Shown here piece by piece: positions 1 to 8,747 of a stretch of DNA of 40,718 nt. The DNA is from a virus. Each line of letters opens with the position of its first letter. Within the stretch, counting starts at the first letter, position 1. The notes beneath the pieces were generated by a model, which made no database searches, was not told the origin of the DNA, and saw nothing but the letters and a program-made list of their open reading frames with translations. A program made the position numbers and the translations under genes. The DNA lies in IMG/VR virus record IMGVR_UViG_3300048007_000381, positions 1 through 40,718 of that record; one strand, given 5' to 3'.

Positions 1-88
1 TTATTGCGCTGCAGTATAGTCTTAGTTATCAGGCAAATCAAGTAATTATAAAAGTAACAATAATTTAATTATATTAAACCAAAAAAAA
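1..88. other. AT-rich leader before first rightward gene
   Basis: No gene is visible here on either strand. The stretch is strongly AT-rich and ends in a run of nine A residues just before the first ATG, a leader without a Shine-Dalgarno sequence. It holds TTTAATTATATTA at 64-76, the same 13 bases that precede the gene at 8748. It may carry a promoter, but no clear Bacteroidota -33/-7 pair could be identified. Confidence 0.5.
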
Positions 89-352
89 ATGAAAAAAGTA
101 AAAGAAACCAAAGTCGAAAAGATTAAGGCTGAAGAGCTAGAAAGCCTTCAAGCAATCGTGCAATTAATTAACCAAACTCAGCTAAGCATTGGCGGGCTAG
201 AAGTTCAAAAAATGGAGCTTCTTGGCAAATTAGACAAAGCAAAAGAGGAGCTTAATGTATTCCAAGTTAATCTGGAAAAATCTTACGGCAATGTAAGCGT
301 TAGCTTAGTTGACGGAACTATCGCGGAAAATGCAGATAATAAGGAAGATTAG
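89..352 (+). CDS. Small coiled-coil hypothetical protein
   Basis: This 87-residue protein is not assigned a function. Residues 1-15 are Lys/Glu-rich; about residues 15-65 form a heptad-like, Leu-rich coiled coil with few helix breakers. A short C-terminal segment (YGNVSVSLVDGTI) looks like a beta hairpin, and the tail is acidic. The overall plan of a long coiled coil plus a beta element recalls prefoldin-like or tail-chaperone-like small phage proteins, but no diagnostic residues are visible. The ATG follows an A-tract leader, and the gene's 3' end overlaps the next gene by about 23 bases, so the two are probably co-translated. It is the first gene of the rightward arm. Confidence 0.75.
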   Translation: MKKVKETKVEKIKAEELESLQAIVQLINQTQLSIGGLEVQKMELLGKLDKAKEELNVFQVNLEKSYGNVSVSLVDGTIAENADNKED

Positions 353-548
353 TATTGGGAAAGACTATAAAAATGACGCCATGCACTATTCTGTTGGACA
401 GGAAGTGTATGGTGGTCATACTATAGTGAATATACTGGAGGAATCTGATAAGTACTCTGTATATATACAAAAAGGTGAACTAGTAATGCCGTGGAAAGAC
501 TTTAACAAGAACATGGCAATATCCATCGAATATGATCTTAAGTGGTAA
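330..548 (+). CDS. Small conserved-looking hypothetical protein
   Basis: This protein has 72 residues if it starts at the ATG at 330. Upstream in-frame codons at 309 and a later ATG at 381 are alternatives. I prefer 330 because residues such as ISIGKDYKN upstream of the later Met look like part of the folded protein (a GKD...NAMHYxVGQ-type pattern). The rest alternates beta-like segments (VYGGHTIVNILEE, YSVYIQKGELV) and ends IEYDLKW. The likely fold is a small beta-rich domain. The function is unknown. The stop codon shares bases with the next start (TAATG). Confidence 0.65.
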   Translation: MQIIRKISIGKDYKNDAMHYSVGQEVYGGHTIVNILEESDKYSVYIQKGELVMPWKDFNKNMAISIEYDLKW

Positions 549-1138
549 TGCAAAGCGTATACAACTTTATAGTTAGCCCTAAAGAGGGGCGATCTACTAG
601 CGAAAAAAAAATAAACGGCAAAAAGCTGCTGTTAAATACAGAAGTACAAAACCACCACTACACGAGCAGGCTTGGCGTAGTTAATAGCGTACCCAAAATT
701 ACTAACGGTGATATACAGGAAGGTGACGAAATAATAGTGCATCATAATGTGTTTAGAAGATTTAGAGACGTTAAAGGCAAAGAAAAAAACAGCCGGGCGT
801 TTTATAAAGAAGATATGTTCTTTGTATATCCTGACCAGGTTTACGCATACAAACGCAATAGCGAATGGAATGCTTTGCCTGGTTTTTGTTTTGTAAAACC
901 TATAAAGGCAAAAGATAAATTTAGCTTACATAAAGAGGAACCTTTGATAGGTATTATTAAGTATGCTAGCGAAGGTTTTGAAGCAGGAGCGCTAGTGGGT
1001 TTTAAGCCTGGTATGGAATACGAATTTAATATAGAGGGCGAACGATTATACCGTGTGCCCGCCAATCAAATTACAGTCGAATATGAATATCAAGGAAACG
1101 AAGAAGAGTATAATCCTAGCTGGTCACAAAGCTGTTGA
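548..1138 (+). CDS. Possible tandem GroES-like co-chaperonin
   Basis: This 196-residue protein starts at the ATG overlapping the preceding stop (TAATG); a GTG two codons earlier is less likely. Residues about 4-80 follow a chaperonin-10 plan: an N-terminal beta strand (YNFIVSP), a polar mobile-loop-like stretch rich in Lys/Ser, then a barrel strand pattern with GDEIIVHHNVFRRF, which matches the usual 'GD.V.....' strand of GroES. Residues about 110-185 repeat the plan (GFCFVKPI, then LIGIIKY, then GMEYEFNIEGERLYRV), so it may be two fused GroES-like barrels. Phage co-chaperonins such as T4 gp31 act with host GroEL to fold capsid protein, which fits its place just before the packaging and head genes. 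The assignment rests on pattern only. Confidence 0.5.
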   Translation: MQSVYNFIVSPKEGRSTSEKKINGKKLLLNTEVQNHHYTSRLGVVNSVPKITNGDIQEGDEIIVHHNVFRRFRDVKGKEKNSRAFYKEDMFFVYPDQVYAYKRNSEWNALPGFCFVKPIKAKDKFSLHKEEPLIGIIKYASEGFEAGALVGFKPGMEYEFNIEGERLYRVPANQITVEYEYQGNEEEYNPSWSQSC

Positions 1139-1355
1139 AGAACTTATTAAAGTTGCTAAAGAAGCTATAGTTGATTCTGATGACGATATATCTGCTGATC
1201 GATTAAAAAACGCAGCGGCCACTAAAAAGTTAGCTATATTTGATGCTTTTGAAATATTGAATCGTATCCAAGATGAAGAACGCATACTAGAGAACAAGCC
1301 TAAAGAAGAAAAGAAAGAAGCTTTTTCAGGGTTTGCTGAAAAAAGATCTAAATAA
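1083..1355 (+). CDS. Probable terminase small subunit-like protein
   Basis: A 90-residue, mostly helical and charged protein directly upstream of the large terminase. The preferred start is the ATG at 1083 (MNIKETKKS); an upstream in-frame codon at 1053 would extend deeply into the previous gene. The start overlaps the 3' end of the GroES-like gene by 56 bases. Residues about 20-70 form helices with the pattern KNAAATKKLAIFDAFEILNRI, typical in style of small phage proteins that precede terminase large subunits. The tail is Lys/Glu-rich. The small-terminase role (recognising viral DNA and regulating the motor) is inferred from position and helical character; no helix-turn-helix is obvious. 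The stop overlaps the next start as TAATG. Confidence 0.5.
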   Translation: MNIKETKKSIILAGHKAVEELIKVAKEAIVDSDDDISADRLKNAAATKKLAIFDAFEILNRIQDEERILENKPKEEKKEAFSGFAEKRSK

Positions 1356-3568
1356 TGTACGAGCAGAATTTAGTAAAAACAGTAGAGCCTATAAAGCATA
1401 CTACACTACACCGATTAAATAAGGGTAAAAAGTGGAAGTACGGTTATAATAAAGAGCAAGATCTAATTGTCATAAGTAAGACAGGCCAAGTCGGCGAAAT
1501 AATAGATATACAAGGATTGGTTATAGGTTTACCGCCGGTCCCTAAAAACTTAAATAAAAAAGCTAACAAATGGACCGTTAAGGAGTATCCTAAGGAGCTT
1601 AAAAATATTAAAAGTATATTCGATTGGCAGTCTTATTCAGACGAATTTAAACAAAAATGGGAGGGCTATATAGATGAGGAATTTAACAATCGTGAAAACG
1701 GTTATTGGTTTTATAACAAAGACGTCCCAACTTATATTACTGGCACTCATTACATGTACCTGCAGTGGAGTAAGATCGACGTTGGCCACCCAGATTACAG
1801 AGAAGCAAACAGATTGTTTTATATATTCTGGGAAGCCGTTAAAGCGGACACGAGAGCTTACGGAATGTGCTACCTTAAAAACAGACGGAGTGGATTCTCA
1901 TTTATGGCATCAGGAGAAACCGTTAACCTTGCAACCATATCAGGCGACGCTAGATTCGGTATACTATCAAAATCAGGTAGTGACGCCAAGAAAATGTTTA
2001 CCGACAAAGTTGTACCGATTTCCCTTAACTACCCGTTTTTCTTCAAACCTATACAAGATGGTATGGATAGACCGAAGACTGAACTGGCATATAGGGTTCC
2101 TGCTTCTAAGCTAACCCGTAAATCTATACAGTCAAAGGAGACGCGTATTGAAATGGAAGGTCTAGATACAACTATTGATTGGAAAAACACCGGGGACAAC
2201 TCTTATGATGGTGAAAAGCTAAAGCTACTAGTGCACGATGAAAGTGGTAAGTGGGAAAGACCGGACAATATATTAAACAATTGGCGCGTGACAAAAACGT
2301 GTCTTAGGTTAGGTAGTCGCATTATAGGCAAGTGTATGATGGGTTCTACATCAAACGCTTTAGAAAAAGGGGGCGGAAATTTTAAAAAGCTTTACAACGA
2401 CTCTGACGTTACTAAGCGCAATAATAACGGACAAACAAAATCAGGATTGTACAGTTTGTTTATTCCTATGGAATGGAACTATGAAGGTTTTATTGACGAG
2501 CATGGACAGCCTGTATTTGACACTCCAAAAGAAGAAACCATTTTAGATCCGTTTGGTGATCCTATTGATACAGGAGTTATAGATTACTGGAACAATGAAG
2601 TTGAAGGCCTTAAGGGCGACCAGGACGCGTTAAATGAATACTATAGACAGTTCCCGCGTACCACTGAGCACGCATTTAGAGATGAAACTAAAAATAGTAT
2701 TTTTAACTTAGCGAAAATTTACGAACAAATTGATTATAACGACGATCTGCGTAATACTAATATTATAACCACCGGTAATTTTCAGTGGGAAGCAGGCGTA
2801 AAAGACACTAAGGTAATGTTTTTACCAAGTCCGCAGGGCAGATTTAAAGTGTCTTGGATACCTAATGCTGATGTGCAAAACAGATCAATTGTTAAAAACG
2901 GTATAAAATATCCAGGGAATGAACATATAGGTGCATTCGGCTGTGATAGTTACGATATTTCAGGTACTACCGACGGCAAGGGCTCAAAAGGTGCGCTGCA
3001 TGGACTAACAAAGTTTAGCATGGAAGACGCACCGCCTAGTACATTCTTTTTAGAATATATAGCTAGGCCTCAAACTGCGGAGATATTTTTTGAAGACGTG
3101 CTAATGGCTTGCGTCTTTTACGGAATGCCTTTATTAGCTGAGAATAACAAACCTAGATTGCTTTATTACTTTAAGCGTAGAGGGTACAGGGGTTATTCTA
3201 TGAATAGACCTGACAGATTGTGGAACAAGCTTTCTGTAACTGAAAAAGAAATTGGAGGTATACCAAACTCCAGTGAGGACATTAAGCAAGCGCATGCGGC
3301 TGCTATTGAGATGTACATAGATAAGTACATTGGATTAAAAGAAGATGGCACTTACGGCAGTATGTATTTTAATGACACTTTAAACGATTGGTCTAAGTTC
3401 GATATAAATAATCGAACAAAATTTGATGCTGCGATTAGCTCTGGATTAGCTGTAATGGCTTGCCACAAGGATATGTACAGACCTAATGCCGCTTTACAAA
3501 GAACAAAACTAAATCTCAATATTGCAAGATATAAGCAAGACGGAGATATATCGAAAATAATAAAATAA
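1355..3568 (+). CDS. terL: Terminase large subunit
   Basis: A 737-residue packaging motor: an N-terminal ATPase that pumps DNA into the prohead and a C-terminal RNase H-like nuclease that cuts concatemers. An Arg-rich Walker A-like loop (KNRRSGFSF) lies near residues 175-183, and a Walker B with catalytic Glu (LLVHDESGKW) has D295 and E296. A coupling-like Ser/Thr segment follows (MMGSTSN). The nuclease half contains GCDSYDISGT, with acidic residues about D531 and D534. The Walker A is non-canonical (no GKT/GKS), as is common in large terminases. The length is at the high end of the usual range. It begins at a TAATG overlap with the small-terminase-like gene, and the portal follows after 4 bases, which is the classical packaging order. 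Confidence 0.9.
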   Translation: MYEQNLVKTVEPIKHTTLHRLNKGKKWKYGYNKEQDLIVISKTGQVGEIIDIQGLVIGLPPVPKNLNKKANKWTVKEYPKELKNIKSIFDWQSYSDEFKQKWEGYIDEEFNNRENGYWFYNKDVPTYITGTHYMYLQWSKIDVGHPDYREANRLFYIFWEAVKADTRAYGMCYLKNRRSGFSFMASGETVNLATISGDARFGILSKSGSDAKKMFTDKVVPISLNYPFFFKPIQDGMDRPKTELAYRVPASKLTRKSIQSKETRIEMEGLDTTIDWKNTGDNSYDGEKLKLLVHDESGKWERPDNILNNWRVTKTCLRLGSRIIGKCMMGSTSNALEKGGGNFKKLYNDSDVTKRNNNGQTKSGLYSLFIPMEWNYEGFIDEHGQPVFDTPKEETILDPFGDPIDTGVIDYWNNEVEGLKGDQDALNEYYRQFPRTTEHAFRDETKNSIFNLAKIYEQIDYNDDLRNTNIITTGNFQWEAGVKDTKVMFLPSPQGRFKVSWIPNADVQNRSIVKNGIKYPGNEHIGAFGCDSYDISGTTDGKGSKGALHGLTKFSMEDAPPSTFFLEYIARPQTAEIFFEDVLMACVFYGMPLLAENNKPRLLYYFKRRGYRGYSMNRPDRLWNKLSVTEKEIGGIPNSSEDIKQAHAAAIEMYIDKYIGLKEDGTYGSMYFNDTLNDWSKFDINNRTKFDAAISSGLAVMACHKDMYRPNAALQRTKLNLNIARYKQDGDISKIIK

Positions 3569-3572
3569 AACT

Positions 3573-5999
3573 ATGGCTGAGTCAGTTGTAAATAATTTTT
3601 TCCCTAGCCAGGTTGCTAGCGACCAGGAAAAGATGTCATTTGAGTATGGCCGCCAGGTAGGTAGAGCTATTCAATCTGAATGGTTCGGGGGCAATTCAGG
3701 AAACGTAAGATTTCAAAGCAATCAAAATAGTTTTCACGGGTTAAGATTATATGCTAGAGGCGAACAGCCGATACAAAAATATAAAGATGAATTATCAGTT
3801 AACGGTGATTTGTCTTATCTTAATTTAGATTGGAAGCCTGTCCCTATACTGTCTAAGTTTGTTGATATTGTGGTTAACGGTATTGCGGACAGATCTTTTG
3901 ACGTAAAAGCGTATTCGCAGGATCCTTACGGTGTTGAAAAGCGCACTGCGTATATGGACTCTATTATAAGGGACATGCAAACGCAGGAGATTAACGATTA
4001 TGCGGCTGAGGCGTTTGGTATTAACTTATACGAAAACGATAAAGAAAATTTACCAGGTTCAAAAGAAGAGCTGGAGTTGCATATGCAGCTAAGTTATAAA
4101 CAAGGCATTGAAATAGCTGAGGAAATAGCAATTAACACTTTGTTTGATGGTAACAAATATGATTTAACTAAAAGAAGAGTATATTACGATTTAACAACCA
4201 TTGGTATTGGTGCGGTTAAAAATACATTCTCAGAATCCGAGGGTGTTGTTATTGACTACGTAGATCCAGCCAACCTGGTTTACTCTTACACTGAGTCTCC
4301 TTATTTTGAAGACATATACTATGTTGGGGAAGTTAAGAACATACCGATCAACGAATTAAAAAAGCAATACCCCCAACTCGACCAAGCTCAGCTTGACAAA
4401 ATAAAAGCAGCTGGGTCTTATAATAACACAACTTCTTGGAATCAATTTAATGACGGCGCTGATCGTGGTTATGATTCTAATACGGTGCAGGTTTTGTATT
4501 TTAATTACAAGACCTACATGAACGAGGTATACAAAGTAAAAGAAACAGCTACCGGTGGCTTAAAAGCTATACCAAGAGACGATCAATTTAATCCACCAGC
4601 GGATTCAGAGGGGTTTGCTAAAGCATCCCGTTCGCTCGAGGTGTTATATGAAGGTGCTATGATATTAGGCCCTAGTATGCTATTGGAATGGGGTATGGCT
4701 AAAAATATGGTACGCCCTAAAAGTGATTACAATAAAGTAAAAATGAATTACAGTATTGTAGCTCCAAGAATGTACAGAGGTCGTATTGAATCTATTGTAA
4801 GCCGTTGTACGGGGTTTGCTGATATGATACAGCTTACCCATTTAAAGATGCAGCAGGTGCTATCTAAAATGATGCCCGACGGTGTTTATATGGATGCTGA
4901 CGGTCTTGCTGAAATTGATTTAGGCAACGGAACAAACTACAATCCGCAAGAGGCGCTTAATATGTTCTTCCAGACGGGTTCTGTTATTGGTAGGTCATTT
5001 ACACAAGAGGGTGATATGAATCCCGGTAAAGTACCTATCCAACCGTTACAAACCGGCGCAGGTGGCCAAAAGCTGCAAACATTAATTCAAACATACAACT
5101 ATTATCTACAAATGATCCGTGATGTAACGGGTCTTAATGAAGCGCGTGACGGTTCAAGCCCTGATGCAAGAGCTTTAGTTGGCGTACAAAAATTAGCGGC
5201 GGCAAATTCAAATACCGCTACAAGACATATATTGGATTCTGGTCTATTCTTAACAGCAGATACAGCAGAGTCTTTATCACTTAGAATATCAGATATACTT
5301 GAGTACAGTCCATCTAAAGAAGCGTTTATACAAAAAATAGGCGGTTTTAACGTAGGCGTGTTGGAAGAGCTAAACGATTTGTATCTTCATGATTTCGGCA
5401 TTGTCCTAGAGTTATCACCAGATGACGAAGAAAAAGGTATGCTAGAAAATAACATACAAACCGCACTATCCGCTGGTATTATAGACTTATCAGATGCAAT
5501 TGACATACGCGAAGTTAAGAATCTAAAGCTAGCTAACCAGCTGTTAAAACTACGTAGAAAGCAAAAACAATTGCGCGATCAAGAAATGCAGCAGCAAAAC
5601 ATACAAGCGCAGGCACAAGCAAACGCACAGGCACAACAAGTAGCGGCACAAGCTGAGGTACAAAAAGACCAAGCGTTGTTCCAAACAAAAGCGCAGCTTG
5701 AACAAATGAAAGCTCAAATTGAGCAGCAGAAAATGCAAGCTGAGGTTCAATTAAAGAAAGAGCTTATGGCTTTAGAGTTCCAGTACAATATGCAACTTAA
5801 AGGCATAGAGGTTGATGGTCAGAAGTCTAAAGAGGCACAAAAAGAAGATCGCAAAGACGAAAGAACTAAAATGCAAGCGACTCAACAAAGCGAGTTAATT
5901 GATCAAAGAAAAAATGACTCACCACCTAAAAATTTCGAATCCTCCGGGAACGATATACTTGGCGGAGGGTTCGGCTTAGGTACCTTTGAACCTAGGTAA
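3573..5999 (+). CDS. Portal protein
   Basis: An 808-residue protein placed directly between the large terminase and the scaffold/capsid genes. The portal is a dodecameric ring at the capsid vertex through which DNA enters and leaves. Residues 1-110 include WKPVPILSKFVDIVVNGI, a typical portal N-terminal segment around wing helices. The centre has alternating beta and helix segments and RDVTGLNEARDG near residue 520. From about residue 640 to 765 there is a long Gln/Ala/Lys-rich coiled coil (repeated QAQAQANAQAQQ-type sequence), followed by a charged, disordered-looking C-terminus ending Gly-rich. The extended coiled coil could form a barrel inside the capsid, as in P22-type portals (inference). 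The start ATG lies 4 bases after the terminase stop, without a Shine-Dalgarno site. Confidence 0.85.
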   Translation: MAESVVNNFFPSQVASDQEKMSFEYGRQVGRAIQSEWFGGNSGNVRFQSNQNSFHGLRLYARGEQPIQKYKDELSVNGDLSYLNLDWKPVPILSKFVDIVVNGIADRSFDVKAYSQDPYGVEKRTAYMDSIIRDMQTQEINDYAAEAFGINLYENDKENLPGSKEELELHMQLSYKQGIEIAEEIAINTLFDGNKYDLTKRRVYYDLTTIGIGAVKNTFSESEGVVIDYVDPANLVYSYTESPYFEDIYYVGEVKNIPINELKKQYPQLDQAQLDKIKAAGSYNNTTSWNQFNDGADRGYDSNTVQVLYFNYKTYMNEVYKVKETATGGLKAIPRDDQFNPPADSEGFAKASRSLEVLYEGAMILGPSMLLEWGMAKNMVRPKSDYNKVKMNYSIVAPRMYRGRIESIVSRCTGFADMIQLTHLKMQQVLSKMMPDGVYMDADGLAEIDLGNGTNYNPQEALNMFFQTGSVIGRSFTQEGDMNPGKVPIQPLQTGAGGQKLQTLIQTYNYYLQMIRDVTGLNEARDGSSPDARALVGVQKLAAANSNTATRHILDSGLFLTADTAESLSLRISDILEYSPSKEAFIQKIGGFNVGVLEELNDLYLHDFGIVLELSPDDEEKGMLENNIQTALSAGIIDLSDAIDIREVKNLKLANQLLKLRRKQKQLRDQEMQQQNIQAQAQANAQAQQVAAQAEVQKDQALFQTKAQLEQMKAQIEQQKMQAEVQLKKELMALEFQYNMQLKGIEVDGQKSKEAQKEDRKDERTKMQATQQSELIDQRKNDSPPKNFESSGNDILGGGFGLGTFEPR

Positions 6000-6031
6000 T
6001 TATAGTAATAACAATTTTATAATATCTTATC

Positions 6032-7201
6032 ATGAGTGAAGAAACTAACCCGGTAGTGGGTGTCGGCGAAGACGGCACTATCAAAGTAAACATGCAAGCT
6101 AATGCCGTTCAAGAGCAAAGCACAGATGAGGTTCCTGTACGCGACGAACCCGCAGTTAGCGAAGAAGTACCAGAACAAAACATCGAAACAGCAGTTGAAG
6201 AACCTGCCAGAGAAGAAGAGCGCGTTCAAGATGAACAGCCTGTTCGAGAAGAAGTAGTAGAACAAGAGTCCGCACTGCAGGAGATTACAGACGAAGAAGT
6301 CGAAGAGGCAGCGGAACAACTTGAAGAAGACGTAGCCACAGCAATTGAGGAGTCCACAAAAGCCGGCGCAAACTTACCTGAAAACATTCAGAAAGTTGTT
6401 GATTTTATGGATGAGACAGGCGGTACTTTAGAGGATTACGTACGACTTAATACAGATTACTCCCAATTAAACGAAGATCAATTGCTTCGTGAATATTACG
6501 AAACAAAATACAAGGCATACGATAGAGAAGATATAGATTTTCTATTAAATGACAAATTTGCTTACGACGAAGATCTTGACGATGAACGTGAGGTTCGTTT
6601 GAAAAAGATAGAACGCAAGCGCGCATTGTCGGAAGCTAAAGATCATTTAGACAGTTTAAAGTCTAAATATTACGATGAAATTAAGGCTGGGTCTAGGTTA
6701 AACCCTGACCAGCAAAAAGCGGTTGAATTTTTTAGTCGCTATACAAAAGAGAGTGAGGATGCTGCTAAAATTGCAGAACAACAAGCCAGTAGGTTTAAAC
6801 GCGAAAGCGCGAAAGTATTCAACGAAAGTTTTCAAGGGTTTGATTACAGCGTTGGGGACAAAAAGTACCGCTTCAAGGTTAACGACGCTGGCAAGGTTAA
6901 GGAAACCCAAGGTGACATTAATAACTTTATCAAGAAGTTCTTGAACGAAAAAGGTGAAATGTCGGATGCCAAAGGCTACCATAAATCGCTGTTCACCGCA
7001 ATGAACGCTGATCAAGTCGCACAACACTTTTACGAGCAAGGCAAAGCCGATGCAGTAAAGGATAGTATGGCCCGCACAAAAAACGTTGATATGAATCCGA
7101 GAGGGGTTCACGAAGAAGTAACAGCGGCTAATGGGTGGAAAATACGCGCGGTTGACAGTGGAACTAACAGCTCTAAGCTTAAGGTTAAGTTTAAAAAATA
7201 A
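6032..7201 (+). CDS. Probable scaffolding / capsid assembly protein
   Basis: A 389-residue protein between portal and major capsid, the usual place of a scaffold. The first roughly 110 residues are extremely acidic and Val/Glu/Gln-rich (repeats such as EEVPEQN, REEVVEQE), predicted disordered. The middle (about 120-260) is helical and charged. The C-terminus is basic (KLKVKFKK), as in scaffolds whose Lys-rich tail contacts the capsid shell. No protease motif is seen, so I assign only a structural assembly role. The role comes from position and composition; the sequence itself carries no recognised catalytic site. Confidence 0.7.
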   Translation: MSEETNPVVGVGEDGTIKVNMQANAVQEQSTDEVPVRDEPAVSEEVPEQNIETAVEEPAREEERVQDEQPVREEVVEQESALQEITDEEVEEAAEQLEEDVATAIEESTKAGANLPENIQKVVDFMDETGGTLEDYVRLNTDYSQLNEDQLLREYYETKYKAYDREDIDFLLNDKFAYDEDLDDEREVRLKKIERKRALSEAKDHLDSLKSKYYDEIKAGSRLNPDQQKAVEFFSRYTKESEDAAKIAEQQASRFKRESAKVFNESFQGFDYSVGDKKYRFKVNDAGKVKETQGDINNFIKKFLNEKGEMSDAKGYHKSLFTAMNADQVAQHFYEQGKADAVKDSMARTKNVDMNPRGVHEEVTAANGWKIRAVDSGTNSSKLKVKFKK

Positions 7202-7225
7202 TAATCCATTTAAAATTTTACACAA

Positions 7226-8677
7226 ATGGCATTTGCAACAGCGCCAGCAACACTGGCAAATTTAGCGCACCTAACACCACGTCCTGTTAAGGGCTTGTTC
7301 GGTGACAACTATATTCCTTTAGCGAATATGGATTTTACACAACAATTTCTTCCTGAGGTATACGAGAAAGAAGTAGAGCGTTACGGTAATCGTACGATCG
7401 GCGGATTCTTACGTATGGTGGGGGCAGAAATGCCTATGGCCTCTGATCAAGTAGTATGGTCTGAACAAGGTCGTCTACACATTGCTTACGATAATGTTAG
7501 ACTAAAAACAACCAGTACTTTAGAGATTACTCAAACAGCTACCAAGCCTTCTTTGATTGGCCCAGGTATGACTTTAGTAGTTAGCCAAAGCCTTGCAGGT
7601 GGAGCTATCACTACTTTCAAAGCGTTTGTTACAGGAGTTACTGCTACTTCAGCTACTATTCAAACTGTAGCATTTAAAGCTTATGAAACAGCAGCGGGTC
7701 TTGCCCCAGCTGGTATTGCGGTAAATTCTACAGACTTAAGCTTGTTTGTATACGGTAATGAGTACGGAAAGGGATCTAAAGAAGCTGGCAACTCATTGGA
7801 CGCTTCGTTCACTCAGTTTTCTAACCAGCCTATTATCTTACGTGATAAGTACAGCGTTAACGGTTCTGACACAGCGCAGATCGGTTGGGTTGAAGTAACT
7901 ACTGAAGCTGGAACTTCTGGTTACATGTGGTACTTGAAGTCTGAGCACGAGTCGCGTCTACGTTTTGAAGACTACCTAGAAATGTCTATGGTTGAAGCTG
8001 AAAAAGCTGTATCAACGTTTAACGCACCGGCTGCTAACGGCGGTCAAGTAATTGCAGGTACTCAAGGTTTGTTCTCTGTATTAGAAGAGCGCGGCTTAGT
8101 TTACAACAACGCTGACTTCGGTGGTGGTAACGGACTAGCTGAGTTTGATACTATTCTTTCTGAGCTTGATAAGCAAGGTGCTATTGAAGAGAACATGATG
8201 TTCTTGGATCGTGCAACTTCTTTGTCTATCGACAATATGCTTGCTGCTCAGAACTCTTACGGAGCGGGTGGTACATCTTACGGTGTATTTGACAACTCTG
8301 AAGATATGGCATTGAACTTAGGATTCTCTGGATTCCGTCGTGGTTCTTATGACTTTTACAAGACTGACTGGAAATACTTGAACGATTCAACTACTCGCGG
8401 ATCTATCGGCGATATTGAAGGGGTAATCATCCCTGCAGGTACTTCTACTGTTTATGACCAACAATTAGGCAAGAACATCTCACGTCCTTTCTTACACGTT
8501 CGTTACCGTGCTTCTGAAGCAGACGATCGTCGTATGAAGTCTTGGGTTACTGGCTCAGTTGGTGGAAATTACACTAGTGATGCTGATGAAATGAATGTTC
8601 ACTTCCTTTCAGAGCGTACAATGTGTACTCAAGCAGCCAACAACTTCGTATTGTTGAAGAAAACAACTAACGCATAA
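7226..8677 (+). CDS. Major capsid protein
   Basis: A 483-residue protein downstream of the scaffold, with features expected of a HK97-fold capsid protein: an N-terminal arm (MDFTQQFLPEVYEKEVERYG), a central Gly/Thr/Ala-rich beta insertion at about 100-165, and later alternating helices and strands (NMMFLDRATSLSIDNMLAAQ; GFRRGSYDFYKTDW). Codon use differs from its neighbours: almost all Arg codons are CGT/CGC, and Phe TTC and Asn AAC are frequent, while nearby genes favour AGA, TTT and AAT. That is consistent with very high expression. The start follows a leader without Shine-Dalgarno (ttttacacaaATG). A stem-loop lies immediately after the stop. Confidence 0.85.
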   Translation: MAFATAPATLANLAHLTPRPVKGLFGDNYIPLANMDFTQQFLPEVYEKEVERYGNRTIGGFLRMVGAEMPMASDQVVWSEQGRLHIAYDNVRLKTTSTLEITQTATKPSLIGPGMTLVVSQSLAGGAITTFKAFVTGVTATSATIQTVAFKAYETAAGLAPAGIAVNSTDLSLFVYGNEYGKGSKEAGNSLDASFTQFSNQPIILRDKYSVNGSDTAQIGWVEVTTEAGTSGYMWYLKSEHESRLRFEDYLEMSMVEAEKAVSTFNAPAANGGQVIAGTQGLFSVLEERGLVYNNADFGGGNGLAEFDTILSELDKQGAIEENMMFLDRATSLSIDNMLAAQNSYGAGGTSYGVFDNSEDMALNLGFSGFRRGSYDFYKTDWKYLNDSTTRGSIGDIEGVIIPAGTSTVYDQQLGKNISRPFLHVRYRASEADDRRMKSWVTGSVGGNYTSDADEMNVHFLSERTMCTQAANNFVLLKKTTNA

Positions 8678-8690
8678 GCGTTAATTTAAT

Positions 8691-8719
8691 ATTACCCTCG
8701 TCCTTGCGGCGGGGGTAAT
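8691..8719 (+). terminator. Stem-loop after the major capsid gene
   Basis: The arms ATTACCCTCG (8691-8700) and CGGGGGTAAT (8710-8719) pair over 10 bp with one T-G wobble, around a 9-base loop. The hairpin starts 14 bases after the capsid stop codon. The downstream sequence is T/A-rich but has no long T-run. It could be a partial terminator or an mRNA-stabilising 3' hairpin that sets the capsid transcript level. Confidence 0.6.
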
Positions 8720-8730
8720 TATTACCTTTA

Positions 8731-8743
8731 TTTAATTATATTA
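8731..8743 (+). promoter_or_regulatory. AT-rich 13-mer shared with the window start
   Basis: TTTAATTATATTA occurs here just before the ATG at 8748 and again at 64-76 before the ATG at 89. Both are on the plus strand immediately upstream of a gene that follows a non-coding gap. It could be part of a phage promoter or a translation leader. In AT-rich DNA chance recurrence is possible, and only two exact copies were noticed. Confidence 0.2.
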
Positions 8744-8747
8744 TATC

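Noticed and set aside
309-548. Start at 309 for the second gene
   Set aside because: The first codons would lie within the upstream gene and add no family-like sequence. The ATG at 330 gives a better N-terminus.
1053-1355. Start at 1053 for the small-terminase-like gene
   Set aside because: It would overlap the upstream gene by 86 bases and starts with unrelated residues. The ATG at 1083 is more likely.
1674-2114. A second protein in another frame of the terminase gene
   Set aside because: It has no leader, lies entirely within terL and contains no recognisable protein pattern.
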